Source: an uncultured Acetatifactor sp.
GTDB taxonomy: Bacteria > Bacillota > Clostridia > Lachnospirales > Lachnospiraceae
NCBI GenBank assembly: GCA_947581865.1
Contig: CANPWA010000023.1
Coordinates: 1 to 52,565 of the forward strand
Reading direction: 5' to 3'
Length of the DNA stretch: 52,565 nt
Part shown: in pieces, positions 17,726 to 26,031 of the stretch
How positions within the stretch are numbered: the first letter of the stretch is position 1
Layout of the letters: each line of letters opens with the position of its first letter
Translations under genes and position numbers: made by a program
Notes under the pieces: model-generated
What the model saw: the letters and a program-made list of their open reading frames with translations, nothing else
What the model was told of the DNA's origin: nothing
Databases searched by the model: none

Positions 17726-20700
17726 ATGTTGAAACAGAAGGCAAAACGATTGCTGGCAGGGCTGTGTGTCGCATTGATGCTGATACAGAGCATCGATGAG
17801 GGCGCATTGATGGCGCTGGCTGCAGAGCCTGCCATGGAAATTCCCTCGGGGGAGTATCTGTCACAGGAAGGTACTGAGGAGACGGACAATGCGGCGTCAG
17901 AGGAAGCCGCGGTGACATCCGGCGACAGCACGGTGACATCCGGTGACGGCACGATAACATCCGGTGACAGCGCGGATGGAAGCATTGCGGAAGATTTTAC
18001 GGACAGCCGCGCTCTGATGGCAGGAGAAGGCACGGACGGATGGACGGAGGTTTCTCCCGGTGTCAGGGTGAATGAGGATGGCGTCATCCAGGTTTTGGTA
18101 AATGAAGAGACTGGGTATGAGGATTTCGGTACGATAGATGCGTCCGGCGTTCTCACGGTGAAGGCATCCGCGACAGGTATTTATACAAATATGTTTATGG
18201 GCTGGGACAGGGTGACGGAGCTTCGGTTTGAAGAGAATGCCGGTGCCAAGATCATTTCGTTGAATGCTTTCAAAAACTGTACAAACCTGACCAAGATCGA
18301 TCTGTCAAATTGTCCGTCCCTGACAGATATAGGAGAATCAGCCTTTTTTGGGTGTTCCGGTCTGGAAACCATCATTTTTCATGATAATCTGCAGTATATC
18401 CGCAAGCAGGCTTTTGCGAGCTGTACTTCTCTGCAGGGCGTTACCTTGACACCGGGATTGATCAGTGTGGCAGATATGGCGTTCAGCGGCTGTACATCTT
18501 TGTCCAAGGTCACGCTGGAGACCTCCAATCTCCGCTGTCTGACTTCCTCCGGATCTGCTGCTACAGCAATTTTTCAAAAGTGTAACATCAGCGAAGTTAC
18601 CTTCGCGCTTAGAAATGTGGCAGGGGATACTTCCAAAGACAGCATTATCGTTCCGGCCAACCTGTTTAATAAGGCAGGGTTTGCGGAGAGCGCGAATATT
18701 GTGATCCCTGCCAATATTCAGGAAATCGGTGAGTCGGCTTTTAAAGATTCTAATTTAGGGCAGGTTACTTTTGAAAATACGACAGGAAAGCCGAGCGCGC
18801 TGACTACCATCGGAAAAGAGGCATTTAAGAATACGAAATTGACTGACATTACTTTTCCGGATACCATGCAGACCATCGGTGAGTCGGCTTTTGAGGCATG
18901 TACGGGATTGACAGCTCTTGTGCTTCCCAATTCTATCACCACATTAGGCAATAAAGCGTTTAGAGGGTGCACAGGAATCCGTTCCCTGAAACTTCCCAAT
19001 GCTGCTTCCACAGTGGGGGATTATGTATTTGAAAACGCCACTTCCTTAACAGAGATAGAATTGCCGGAAGGATTGACTTTTACAGGAAAGGGAGAATTTA
19101 AGGGTTGTTCCTCTCTGAGTAATATCACGCTTCCCAGTACGCTGGAGACTCTTGGCGATGAGACCTTTATGTCCTGTGCTGTGATCCAGAGAGTTACCCT
19201 GCCGGATAAAGTGACCACACTGGGACAAAAGGCGTTTGAAGGGTGCGTGGGTTTGATCAGCATCACTTATTCGGACAATCTTATAGAGATTAAAGACAGG
19301 GCATTTTATAACTGCATCAGTCTTACTTCCAATGTTTTTCCTGAGACACTGGAAAAGATAGGTGCGTCGGCATTTTACAACTGTCAGAGATTTAATGACC
19401 TTACCATTCCTGCCAAAGTTACCAAGATCGGAAAAGAGGCATTTCGGAATTGTGTCGGTATCAATATCCTGACGTTATCGGATGTTCTGCTGGATGACTG
19501 TGGATCGGGTATTTTCAATGGCTGTTATTTGAAAGAGGTCAGATTCCCGGACGGGATCACGGTAATACCTGCACACCTTTTTGATCAGGCAACCTTTACA
19601 ACGGATTGTGTGATGACCATTCCCAATACGGTCAAAACCGTTGGGGACTATGCTTTCTGTGGTTCCAAAACGGCAAATGTAAACCTCACATCCATTGTGT
19701 TTGAAGAGGGGATACAGCTTGAAAAGATCGGAAATTATGCCTTTAAGGACTGTATTGCGATAGAGAGCTTTACCATTCCTGAAACCACCTTGGAGATCGG
19801 AAACAACGCTTTTGAAGGGTGTATCAAGCTCTCCTCCATCGTGATCCCTGAGAATGTTACCAAGATCGGAGCCAGCGCGTTTTCCGGCTGTTCCGTTCTT
19901 ACCGATATCACCTACAATGCCATTGAGGTGACGACATCCAATCAGAATATTTTCGCAGGATGTAATGTGAGGACAATTCGGATCGGGGATAAGGTTCGCG
20001 CATTTCCTGCCAATCTGTTTAAGGGCGCACAGTTTTCCACCAATACTTCTACAGGCGAAGAAGAAATGATCAGCATCAATATACCTGCATCGGTGGAGAC
20101 GATCGGTGAGTATGCCCTGCCCAATATTGCAAATCTGCAGCATGTGGTGTTTGCGGAAGGGTCTGTTCTGACGAAAATTGGAAATTATGCTTTTTATCAG
20201 TGTGTGAATATGGAGAGCTGTAATCTGCCGGATTCCGTTACCGACATTGGGAACTTTGCATTTTCCGGCTGTACGAAGCTGGGAAGCGATGAGACAAAAT
20301 CCTTTACCATTCCTTCCTCGCTCGTCACTCTGGGCAGCAGCGCGTTCAGTGAGTGCCCTGCTTTGACGGAGGTAGTGATTCCCGAGGGAGTGGCAAAGAT
20401 CAGCGATAAGGCGTTTATGAACGATACCGGGCTAATCAGCGTTCTGCTGCAGGGCGGCGCCCTGACGGAGATCGGCATGTCCGCCTTTGAGGGTTGTACT
20501 TCTCTGGCGGAGATCAGCATCCCCAACGGTGTGACCAAGATCGGAGCCACAGCCTTTAAGAATTGTTCCGCGCTTGCCAAGGTGGTGATCCCCGCTTCTG
20601 TCACCAGTATCGGGAAGGATGCGTTTGCAGGATGCAGCGGCAGTGTGCAGTACCTTGTGGTGCCCGGTTCTTATGCGGAGCAGTGGCTTGCGGATAATGG

Positions 20701-23248
20701 TCTGCAGTCCAGCAGTCTTTTGACGATCACTTATGTGCTGGGCGGAGGAACCAACGCTCCCCAAAATCCTGCCGGCTATGAACCCGGTGAGACGTTCCTC
20801 TTTGCGCCCGCGACGCGCAAGGGTTATAAATTTATGGGCTGGTATCTGGATGAAAATTTAACCCGGGAGATTACCGGCGTTGAAAATCAGACAGAGAATC
20901 TGACCGTTTACGCAAAGTGGGAAATAGAGGTTTATACAATTACTTATGTGCTGAATGGCGGGACGAATCATAAGGATAATCCGGGGACGTACACCATTGA
21001 AGATACGGTTTCGTTGAAGGAAGCGACCTTGGACGGCGCCGTTTTTGAGGGATGGTATACCGATCTGAGCAACACCAGAAGCAAGGTCACCAGCATCCGG
21101 AAGGGTGAAACCGGTGATAAGACCTTATATGCGAAGTGGACCAGAGGAGTTACTCTGGAGCCTGCGGCGAGCATTGAGAGTGGTTCCGCGGTAAAGGCCG
21201 GAACGAAACTGTTCTTGACGTCGCCCACGCCGGGTGCTTACATTTACTATACGCTGGACGGTTCCGATCCCAATGAGCAGAGTACATTGTACGCGGACGG
21301 TATTGTGATCAGCGCAGAGACGACCATACGCGCCATCGCGGTGAAAAAGGGCTGTGACCCCAGTGGAATCGTTGAATTTACCTATAGCCTGATTGATGAG
21401 ACCAAGGAGTGGGGGGATATTGCTCCAGAGGATCAGGGATTGTTTGCCGATGCGTCCAAAGTGCCCGAGGGTATCTGGGTGGCAGGCGTTGAGGAAGAGG
21501 TGGTTTACACCGGTCAGAAGATTACGTTTGATCTGCGGGTATATGACCACAAGACGCTTCTGAAGGAGAAGACGGATTACACGGTCAAGTACAGCAATAA
21601 TCTGAACGCAGCGGCGGCAAATGCTCTTAAAAAAGCCCCGACTGTCACGGTCACGGCCAAGGGTAATTATAAGGGTAAGGTAGATGTAAAATTCAGCATT
21701 AAGCCCAGGGATATCCGTGGAGACGAGTTCTCTGCGGAGGATCTGACGGTCAAGGTTACCGGAAGGCTGCTGAAACCCGCGCCGGTCTTATACTATGGCA
21801 AGACAAAACTGAAGAATAAGAAGGATTATCAGATCGTGGTGGATGCGTCGGACGGAGGATATACGGCTGCCGGCACCTATGAGATTAAACTGAAGGGAAT
21901 CGGCAACTTTACTGAAGAAAGAACGCTCTCATTTACGTTGGTCAACGGTACCTCCATCAGTAAGGCGAAGATAACAGGGCTGGCAAACCAGGTATATACC
22001 GGGCAGCCTATTGAACAGGACTTTACGGTGAAAGTGGGAGCGACGATTCTTAATAAGGGAACGGATTACAATGTGGAATACAGCAACAATACGGACGCAG
22101 GCACCGCCACAGTGACTGTTGTCGGAAAGGGCAGTTATTTTGGAACCAAGAAGACAACCTTTAAGATTATCCCTGTTGCCACATTGAATAAAAACTGTTT
22201 CACTTTGGATAAGACCAGTGTTGACTACACCGGGAACGCATATGAGATCGGAAACGGGATCAATGTGACTGCCAGCCTCAACGGGCAGCCCCTGAGAGAA
22301 GATGTGGATTATACCTGCAGTTATAAGTCAAATGTAAATGTGGGAACCGCCACAGTTACTTTCACAGGCAAGGGCGGTTACAGCGGTACGGTAAAGAAGA
22401 CTTTTAAGATCAAGAGCGCAAATATCTCCGAACTGGCAGATGTTAAATTCCTCGATGATCAGGGGAATGTGAAACAAGATGATTCCTATGTGTTTGTATA
22501 TGGCGGTGTGAAACCTGCGGTACAGATTTCCTATGGCGGTCGGATTCTGAAAGAGGGTACGGATTACTCCGTTTCCTATAAGAAGAATACGGCGAAAGGT
22601 TCCGCAACCATTACCATTAAGGGCAAAAAGAACTATACGGGAACGATCAACAGAACATTTACGATCACACAGCAGAGTGTAGCAAATCTTTCCGTCTCTG
22701 CCACGGATGTGGTCTGGAAGAATGCCGCCGGTGTTGTGGAGACATCCAAGGTTATCGTGAAGGATGTAAACGGCAAGGAGATGAAGGCGGGTACGGATTA
22801 TAAGGTGACGTTCGCCTATCAGAACAACACCCAGCTGGCGAATGGTACCACTAAAAAAGCCGGTGTAACGGTGGGCAAAAATGATATTGTCCCCGTGGAG
22901 ACACTGATTCAGGTGAAGATCAGCGGAATGGGCAATTACAACGGCAGCACCTCCACCATTATGAGAGTCTGCAAAAAGAGCATTGCTTCTGCCACCGTGA
23001 AAGTCAATCCGCAGATTTATACCGGGTCTGAGGTGCAGCCCGGCATGGATCAGATGACGGTCAAATTAGGAGGTGTCTATCTTAATAAGGGCGATTATGA
23101 GATCGTTGGTTACGAAAACAATATTAAAAAAGGTACCGCAAAAGTCACCATTCGCGGTGTGGGCGATTACGGCGGAACCAAAACGGTGAATTTCAAGATC
23201 AATCAGAAGCAGTTTAGTTTGCTGGATATTTTGTTCAATAAAAATTAG
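17726..23248 (+). CDS. Large secreted BspA-type leucine-rich-repeat surface protein
   Basis: An 1840-residue exported protein. A signal peptide (about 1-33, ending near LMALAAEP) is followed by a Thr/Ser/Gly/Asp-rich linker with three TSGD repeats. Then come some thirty LRR_5 (BspA/TpLRR) modules of about 23 residues with the IGESAFxxCxxL pattern (about 130-990), and two InlB-type B repeats with ITYVLxGGTN and GWY (about 1000-1140). A chitobiase-like C-terminal domain with YYTLDGSDP (about 1141-1225) and about seven YTG/GTDY-type beta repeats (about 1250-1825) follow. There is no LPXTG, no SLH motif and no C-terminal hydrophobic anchor, so attachment to the cell is unexplained. BspA-like proteins of other bacteria bind host or bacterial surfaces; an adhesive role here is inferred. 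Confidence 0.92.
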   Translation: MLKQKAKRLLAGLCVALMLIQSIDEGALMALAAEPAMEIPSGEYLSQEGTEETDNAASEEAAVTSGDSTVTSGDGTITSGDSADGSIAEDFTDSRALMAGEGTDGWTEVSPGVRVNEDGVIQVLVNEETGYEDFGTIDASGVLTVKASATGIYTNMFMGWDRVTELRFEENAGAKIISLNAFKNCTNLTKIDLSNCPSLTDIGESAFFGCSGLETIIFHDNLQYIRKQAFASCTSLQGVTLTPGLISVADMAFSGCTSLSKVTLETSNLRCLTSSGSAATAIFQKCNISEVTFALRNVAGDTSKDSIIVPANLFNKAGFAESANIVIPANIQEIGESAFKDSNLGQVTFENTTGKPSALTTIGKEAFKNTKLTDITFPDTMQTIGESAFEACTGLTALVLPNSITTLGNKAFRGCTGIRSLKLPNAASTVGDYVFENATSLTEIELPEGLTFTGKGEFKGCSSLSNITLPSTLETLGDETFMSCAVIQRVTLPDKVTTLGQKAFEGCVGLISITYSDNLIEIKDRAFYNCISLTSNVFPETLEKIGASAFYNCQRFNDLTIPAKVTKIGKEAFRNCVGINILTLSDVLLDDCGSGIFNGCYLKEVRFPDGITVIPAHLFDQATFTTDCVMTIPNTVKTVGDYAFCGSKTANVNLTSIVFEEGIQLEKIGNYAFKDCIAIESFTIPETTLEIGNNAFEGCIKLSSIVIPENVTKIGASAFSGCSVLTDITYNAIEVTTSNQNIFAGCNVRTIRIGDKVRAFPANLFKGAQFSTNTSTGEEEMISINIPASVETIGEYALPNIANLQHVVFAEGSVLTKIGNYAFYQCVNMESCNLPDSVTDIGNFAFSGCTKLGSDETKSFTIPSSLVTLGSSAFSECPALTEVVIPEGVAKISDKAFMNDTGLISVLLQGGALTEIGMSAFEGCTSLAEISIPNGVTKIGATAFKNCSALAKVVIPASVTSIGKDAFAGCSGSVQYLVVPGSYAEQWLADNGLQSSSLLTITYVLGGGTNAPQNPAGYEPGETFLFAPATRKGYKFMGWYLDENLTREITGVENQTENLTVYAKWEIEVYTITYVLNGGTNHKDNPGTYTIEDTVSLKEATLDGAVFEGWYTDLSNTRSKVTSIRKGETGDKTLYAKWTRGVTLEPAASIESGSAVKAGTKLFLTSPTPGAYIYYTLDGSDPNEQSTLYADGIVISAETTIRAIAVKKGCDPSGIVEFTYSLIDETKEWGDIAPEDQGLFADASKVPEGIWVAGVEEEVVYTGQKITFDLRVYDHKTLLKEKTDYTVKYSNNLNAAAANALKKAPTVTVTAKGNYKGKVDVKFSIKPRDIRGDEFSAEDLTVKVTGRLLKPAPVLYYGKTKLKNKKDYQIVVDASDGGYTAAGTYEIKLKGIGNFTEERTLSFTLVNGTSISKAKITGLANQVYTGQPIEQDFTVKVGATILNKGTDYNVEYSNNTDAGTATVTVVGKGSYFGTKKTTFKIIPVATLNKNCFTLDKTSVDYTGNAYEIGNGINVTASLNGQPLREDVDYTCSYKSNVNVGTATVTFTGKGGYSGTVKKTFKIKSANISELADVKFLDDQGNVKQDDSYVFVYGGVKPAVQISYGGRILKEGTDYSVSYKKNTAKGSATITIKGKKNYTGTINRTFTITQQSVANLSVSATDVVWKNAAGVVETSKVIVKDVNGKEMKAGTDYKVTFAYQNNTQLANGTTKKAGVTVGKNDIVPVETLIQVKISGMGNYNGSTSTIMRVCKKSIASATVKVNPQIYTGSEVQPGMDQMTVKLGGVYLNKGDYEIVGYENNIKKGTAKVTIRGVGDYGGTKTVNFKINQKQFSLLDILFNKN
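17912..17974 (+). repeat. Three 21-bp tandem repeats encoding TSGD units
   Basis: Three consecutive 21-bp units built on ACATCCGGYGACRGC lie in the linker after the signal peptide. Because the unit is a multiple of three, copy-number change would lengthen or shorten the linker without breaking the frame. Confidence 0.8.
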
Positions 23249-23293
23249 GAATGGGAAACAAAATTGTTTCGTTGACAAAAAGCGGATAAGGTT

Positions 23294-23333
23294 AAAGAGC
23301 CGGGAGCATTTAGAAAGCTTCCGGCTCTTTTGT
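23294..23333 (+). terminator. Terminator of the LRR protein gene
   Basis: A 14-bp stem, AAAGAGCCGGGAGC with GCTTCCGGCTCTTT (one G-U pair), has a 9-nt loop and ends in T residues. It starts 46 bp after the stop codon. Confidence 0.85.
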
Positions 23334-23406
23334 TATGTGTAAGGACAGGTGGAATCAATAAAGTTTATAAATAAAAGAAGCGGCGGATTGACAAGGGAAG
23401 AATTAT

Positions 23407-23440
23407 AATGTAAACTGATTATAAAAATTAGGTTTACATT
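23407..23440. promoter_or_regulatory. BirA operator (biotin repressor site)
   Basis: A perfect 9-bp inverted repeat, AATGTAAAC (23407-23415) and GTTTACATT (23432-23440), is separated by 16 bp. It fits the known Firmicute BirA box (TGTAAAC ... GTTTACA). It overlaps promoter-like elements: TTGACA at 23388-23393 with TAAACT 17 nt later, and TATAAT at 23404-23409. Bound BirA-biotinyl-AMP would block transcription of birA-bioY, so the operon should be shut off when biotin is plentiful. Confidence 0.9.
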
Positions 23441-23466
23441 TGCGGTCAGAGATCGTATCTTTTAAA

Positions 23467-24459
23467 ATGTCAGAGGTGGATGGTTTGGGAACGAGAGAAA
23501 AGATTATTGCGCTATTTGAAGAAAACCGAGGAAGATTTTTTTCCGGGGAGGATATTGCCGGTGAACTTGCCGTATCGCGGGCGGCGGTGTGGAAAGTGGT
23601 GAAGAGCCTGCGGCAGGAAGGTTATCCGATCACGGCGGTTCCCAACAGGGGATATTGTCTGTCTGAGGAAGCAGATATTATCTCGATGCAGGGAGTTCAA
23701 AAATATCTGCAGCCCGTCTGCGGGTGCGTCAGGATGGAGATACAGCCTGTGCTGGCATCCACCAATACGCTTGCCCGCGAGCGGGCGGCGGAAGGAGTCT
23801 GCGAAGGGTATACTGTGATCGCAAACGGGCAGACCGCCGGAAGGGGAAGAAGCGGACGTGGATTTTATTCTCCTTTTGACACAGGGCTTTATATGAGTCT
23901 GGTGCTCAGACCGCATCATTATTCGGCGGCGCGGGCACCAGGGCTGACGACCATGGCGGCGGTTGCCGTGTGCGAGGCTATAGAGATTGTCTCCGGAAAA
24001 AATGCGCAGATCAAATGGGTGAATGATATTTATGTTGACGGGAAGAAGGTCAGCGGAATTCTGACAGAGGCATCTGTCGGGCTGGAAAACGGAATCCTGG
24101 AGTATGCGGTCCTCGGCGTGGGGATCAATGTATCCGAGCCGGCGGGCGGATTTCCAAAAGAATTGGAACAGATTGCCGGAGCGGTGTTTCAAAACCGCCC
24201 CGGGGATGGTAAAAACCGTCTTGCGGCGGAGTTCTTAAACCGATTTATGTATTTTTATAATTCCCGGGAAAGAGACTGGGTGGAAAGTTATCGGAAGCGC
24301 AGTCTTGTGATCGGCAAAAAGATAGAGGTCATCTGTGGGGGGCAGTCCCGGGAGGCGCTCGCCCTGGATGTGGACGGAGAATGTCATCTGATGGTACGGT
24401 ATGAGGACGGCACAACGGAAAGTCTTTCCTCCGGAGAGATTCGTGTGAAGCTGGCATAG
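23467..24459 (+). CDS. birA: Bifunctional biotin-protein ligase / biotin operon repressor
   Basis: A roughly 330-residue BirA with an N-terminal winged helix-turn-helix (SGEDIAGELAVSRAAVWKVV), a central ligase domain and an SH3-like C-terminal domain. The ligase domain has the biotinyl-AMP loop GRGRSGRGFYSP, the lysine in IKWVNDIYVDGKKVSGIL and GVGINV. It makes biotinyl-AMP, loads biotin onto carboxylases and represses its own operon through the box just upstream. The start is uncertain: ATG 23467 is used; TTG 23485 has AGAGGTGG at a better distance; a start at 23440 would lie in the operator. bioY follows after 13 bp with AGGAGGAA. Confidence 0.93.
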   Translation: MSEVDGLGTREKIIALFEENRGRFFSGEDIAGELAVSRAAVWKVVKSLRQEGYPITAVPNRGYCLSEEADIISMQGVQKYLQPVCGCVRMEIQPVLASTNTLARERAAEGVCEGYTVIANGQTAGRGRSGRGFYSPFDTGLYMSLVLRPHHYSAARAPGLTTMAAVAVCEAIEIVSGKNAQIKWVNDIYVDGKKVSGILTEASVGLENGILEYAVLGVGINVSEPAGGFPKELEQIAGAVFQNRPGDGKNRLAAEFLNRFMYFYNSRERDWVESYRKRSLVIGKKIEVICGGQSREALALDVDGECHLMVRYEDGTTESLSSGEIRVKLA

Positions 24460-24472
24460 GAGGAATTGTTAA

Positions 24473-25030
24473 ATGGAAACAAAAAGAAAGACTCTGGATA
24501 TGGTATACATTGCTATGTTTTCTGTGATAATCGCAATCTGTTCCTGGATTTCTGTTCCCGCGACAGTACCCTTTACTCTGCAGACCTTTGGGCTGTTTTT
24601 GACAGTGGGAACCCTGGGAGGAAAGAGAGGTACACTTTCCGTGCTGGTCTATCTGCTGCTGGGGGCAGTTGGAATGCCTGTTTTTGCAGGATTTACCGGA
24701 GGAATTGGAAAGCTTCTGGGAAATACGGGGGGCTACATCGCAGGGTTTCTGTTCTCAGCGCTTGTCATGTGGGGAATGGAAGAGATGCTGGGCAGAAAAC
24801 GGTGGGTTCTGGCGCTTTCCATGGTGCTCGGGCTTCTGGTATGTTATTTGTTCGGTACTATTTGGTTCATGCTTGTCTATTCGGCAGACTCCGGGACAGT
24901 GGGATTGTGGACGGCCCTGGGCTGGTGCGTCTTTCCTTATATCATTCCGGATATTATTAAAATTGCCTTCGCGCTTGCAATGTGCAGAAAACTGGGTGCA
25001 GTGATCAGAACCGACGGAAAAGAGATTTAA
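24473..25030 (+). CDS. bioY: Biotin transporter BioY (ECF S component)
   Basis: A 185-residue membrane protein with about six helices and the BioY signatures VPFTLQTFGLFLTVGTLGG and GMPVFAGFTGGIGKLLG. It captures biotin, and in Firmicutes usually works with a shared ECF energising module encoded elsewhere. Co-transcription with birA under the BirA box supports biotin as substrate. No biotin synthesis genes are present, consistent with uptake. Confidence 0.95.
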   Translation: METKRKTLDMVYIAMFSVIIAICSWISVPATVPFTLQTFGLFLTVGTLGGKRGTLSVLVYLLLGAVGMPVFAGFTGGIGKLLGNTGGYIAGFLFSALVMWGMEEMLGRKRWVLALSMVLGLLVCYLFGTIWFMLVYSADSGTVGLWTALGWCVFPYIIPDIIKIAFALAMCRKLGAVIRTDGKEI

Positions 25031-25155
25031 CAACAACTCGTCTGTCCCGCTCCTGCTCGGATGTAATTACAGCCTTGATTGCTCAGGGTTTGTCTGATAC
25101 AATATTCCTGTAGCAGATTGTGATCGGTAACCGTTGATCCTTGGTGGGATGGGAT

Positions 25156-25971
25156 ATGAGACAGATAGAGATTCCGGATGATTTTGATTTGGGGAAAACG
25201 GCATCCTGTGGGCAGTGTTTTCGTGCAAAAGAGATCGAAAACGGTCTGTTTCGTTATGTGTCGGGCAAATATGTGATATACATAAAGGATTTGGGAGATC
25301 ATCGATTCTCCGTCTCCTGTACAGACAAAGAATGGGAAAAGATCTGGACAGGTTATTTTGACCTGGAGCGCAGCTATCGGGATCTTTATCTGAAAGAACG
25401 GCGGAAGCATGATTTTGTCCGAAAAGCAATGGATTTCGGAAAGGGGATCCGCGTACTCAGGCAGGACCCATGGGAAATGCTGGTAACATTTATCCTATCC
25501 CAGCGAAAAAGTATCCCCGCGATCTCCAAATCTGTAGAAAGTCTTGCAGAGAGATATGGTCATCTTATGGAGACAGATCATGAACTTCTGTATTCCTTTC
25601 CTACACCAAAAGACATGGCGGATGCAACGGTGGAGGAGCTGCAGGAGTGCGGGCTGGGGTATAGAGCCCCCTACGTTCGTGACGCGGTTGAAAAGGTGCT
25701 TTCCGGCAGCCTGGATCTGGAGGCGATTTCAGAATATAGTGACGCGGATTTATTTGAGGCTCTGCAGACGGTCCACGGCGTGGGGAAAAAGGTTGCCAAC
25801 TGTATCTGCCTGTTCGGCTATGGGCGCATGGAGAGAGTGCCGGTGGATGTATGGATCTCAAGGACCCTGGATGAAGATTTTGACGGGAAGGATCCCTTTC
25901 CCCTTTTTGAAAGGAATGCGGGTATCATACAACAATACTTGTTTTATTATAAGAGATATAACCGGGTTTAG
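25156..25971 (+). CDS. 8-oxoguanine DNA glycosylase (OGG1-type)
   Basis: A 271-residue DNA repair enzyme of the OGG1 branch of the HhH-GPD superfamily. The N-terminal domain carries SCGQCFR near residue 18. The helix-hairpin-helix HGVGKKVANCICLFG contains the catalytic lysine (K212), and VPVDVWI holds the essential aspartate (D231); the 19-residue gap matches K249/D268 of human OGG1. It excises oxidised guanine and nicks the strand. The ATG at 25156 was chosen over an upstream alternative start. It precedes a hybrid kinase by about 60 bp, and no terminator is visible between them. Confidence 0.9.
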   Translation: MRQIEIPDDFDLGKTASCGQCFRAKEIENGLFRYVSGKYVIYIKDLGDHRFSVSCTDKEWEKIWTGYFDLERSYRDLYLKERRKHDFVRKAMDFGKGIRVLRQDPWEMLVTFILSQRKSIPAISKSVESLAERYGHLMETDHELLYSFPTPKDMADATVEELQECGLGYRAPYVRDAVEKVLSGSLDLEAISEYSDADLFEALQTVHGVGKKVANCICLFGYGRMERVPVDVWISRTLDEDFDGKDPFPLFERNAGIIQQYLFYYKRYNRV

Positions 25972-26031
25972 ATACGGAAGATGGATGGTCCGACAATCCG
26001 ATGGGATGTCGGGAAAGGTTATGGAGATCCG

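Noticed and set aside
23388..23409. TTGACA followed by TATAAT before birA as one promoter
   Set aside because: Only 10 nt separate them, too short for one promoter; TAAACT 17 nt after TTGACA is the better -10.
24466..24960. A 164-codon frame overlapping bioY in another frame
   Set aside because: bioY has the AGGAGGAA site, transmembrane pattern and family motifs; the alternative is a shadow.
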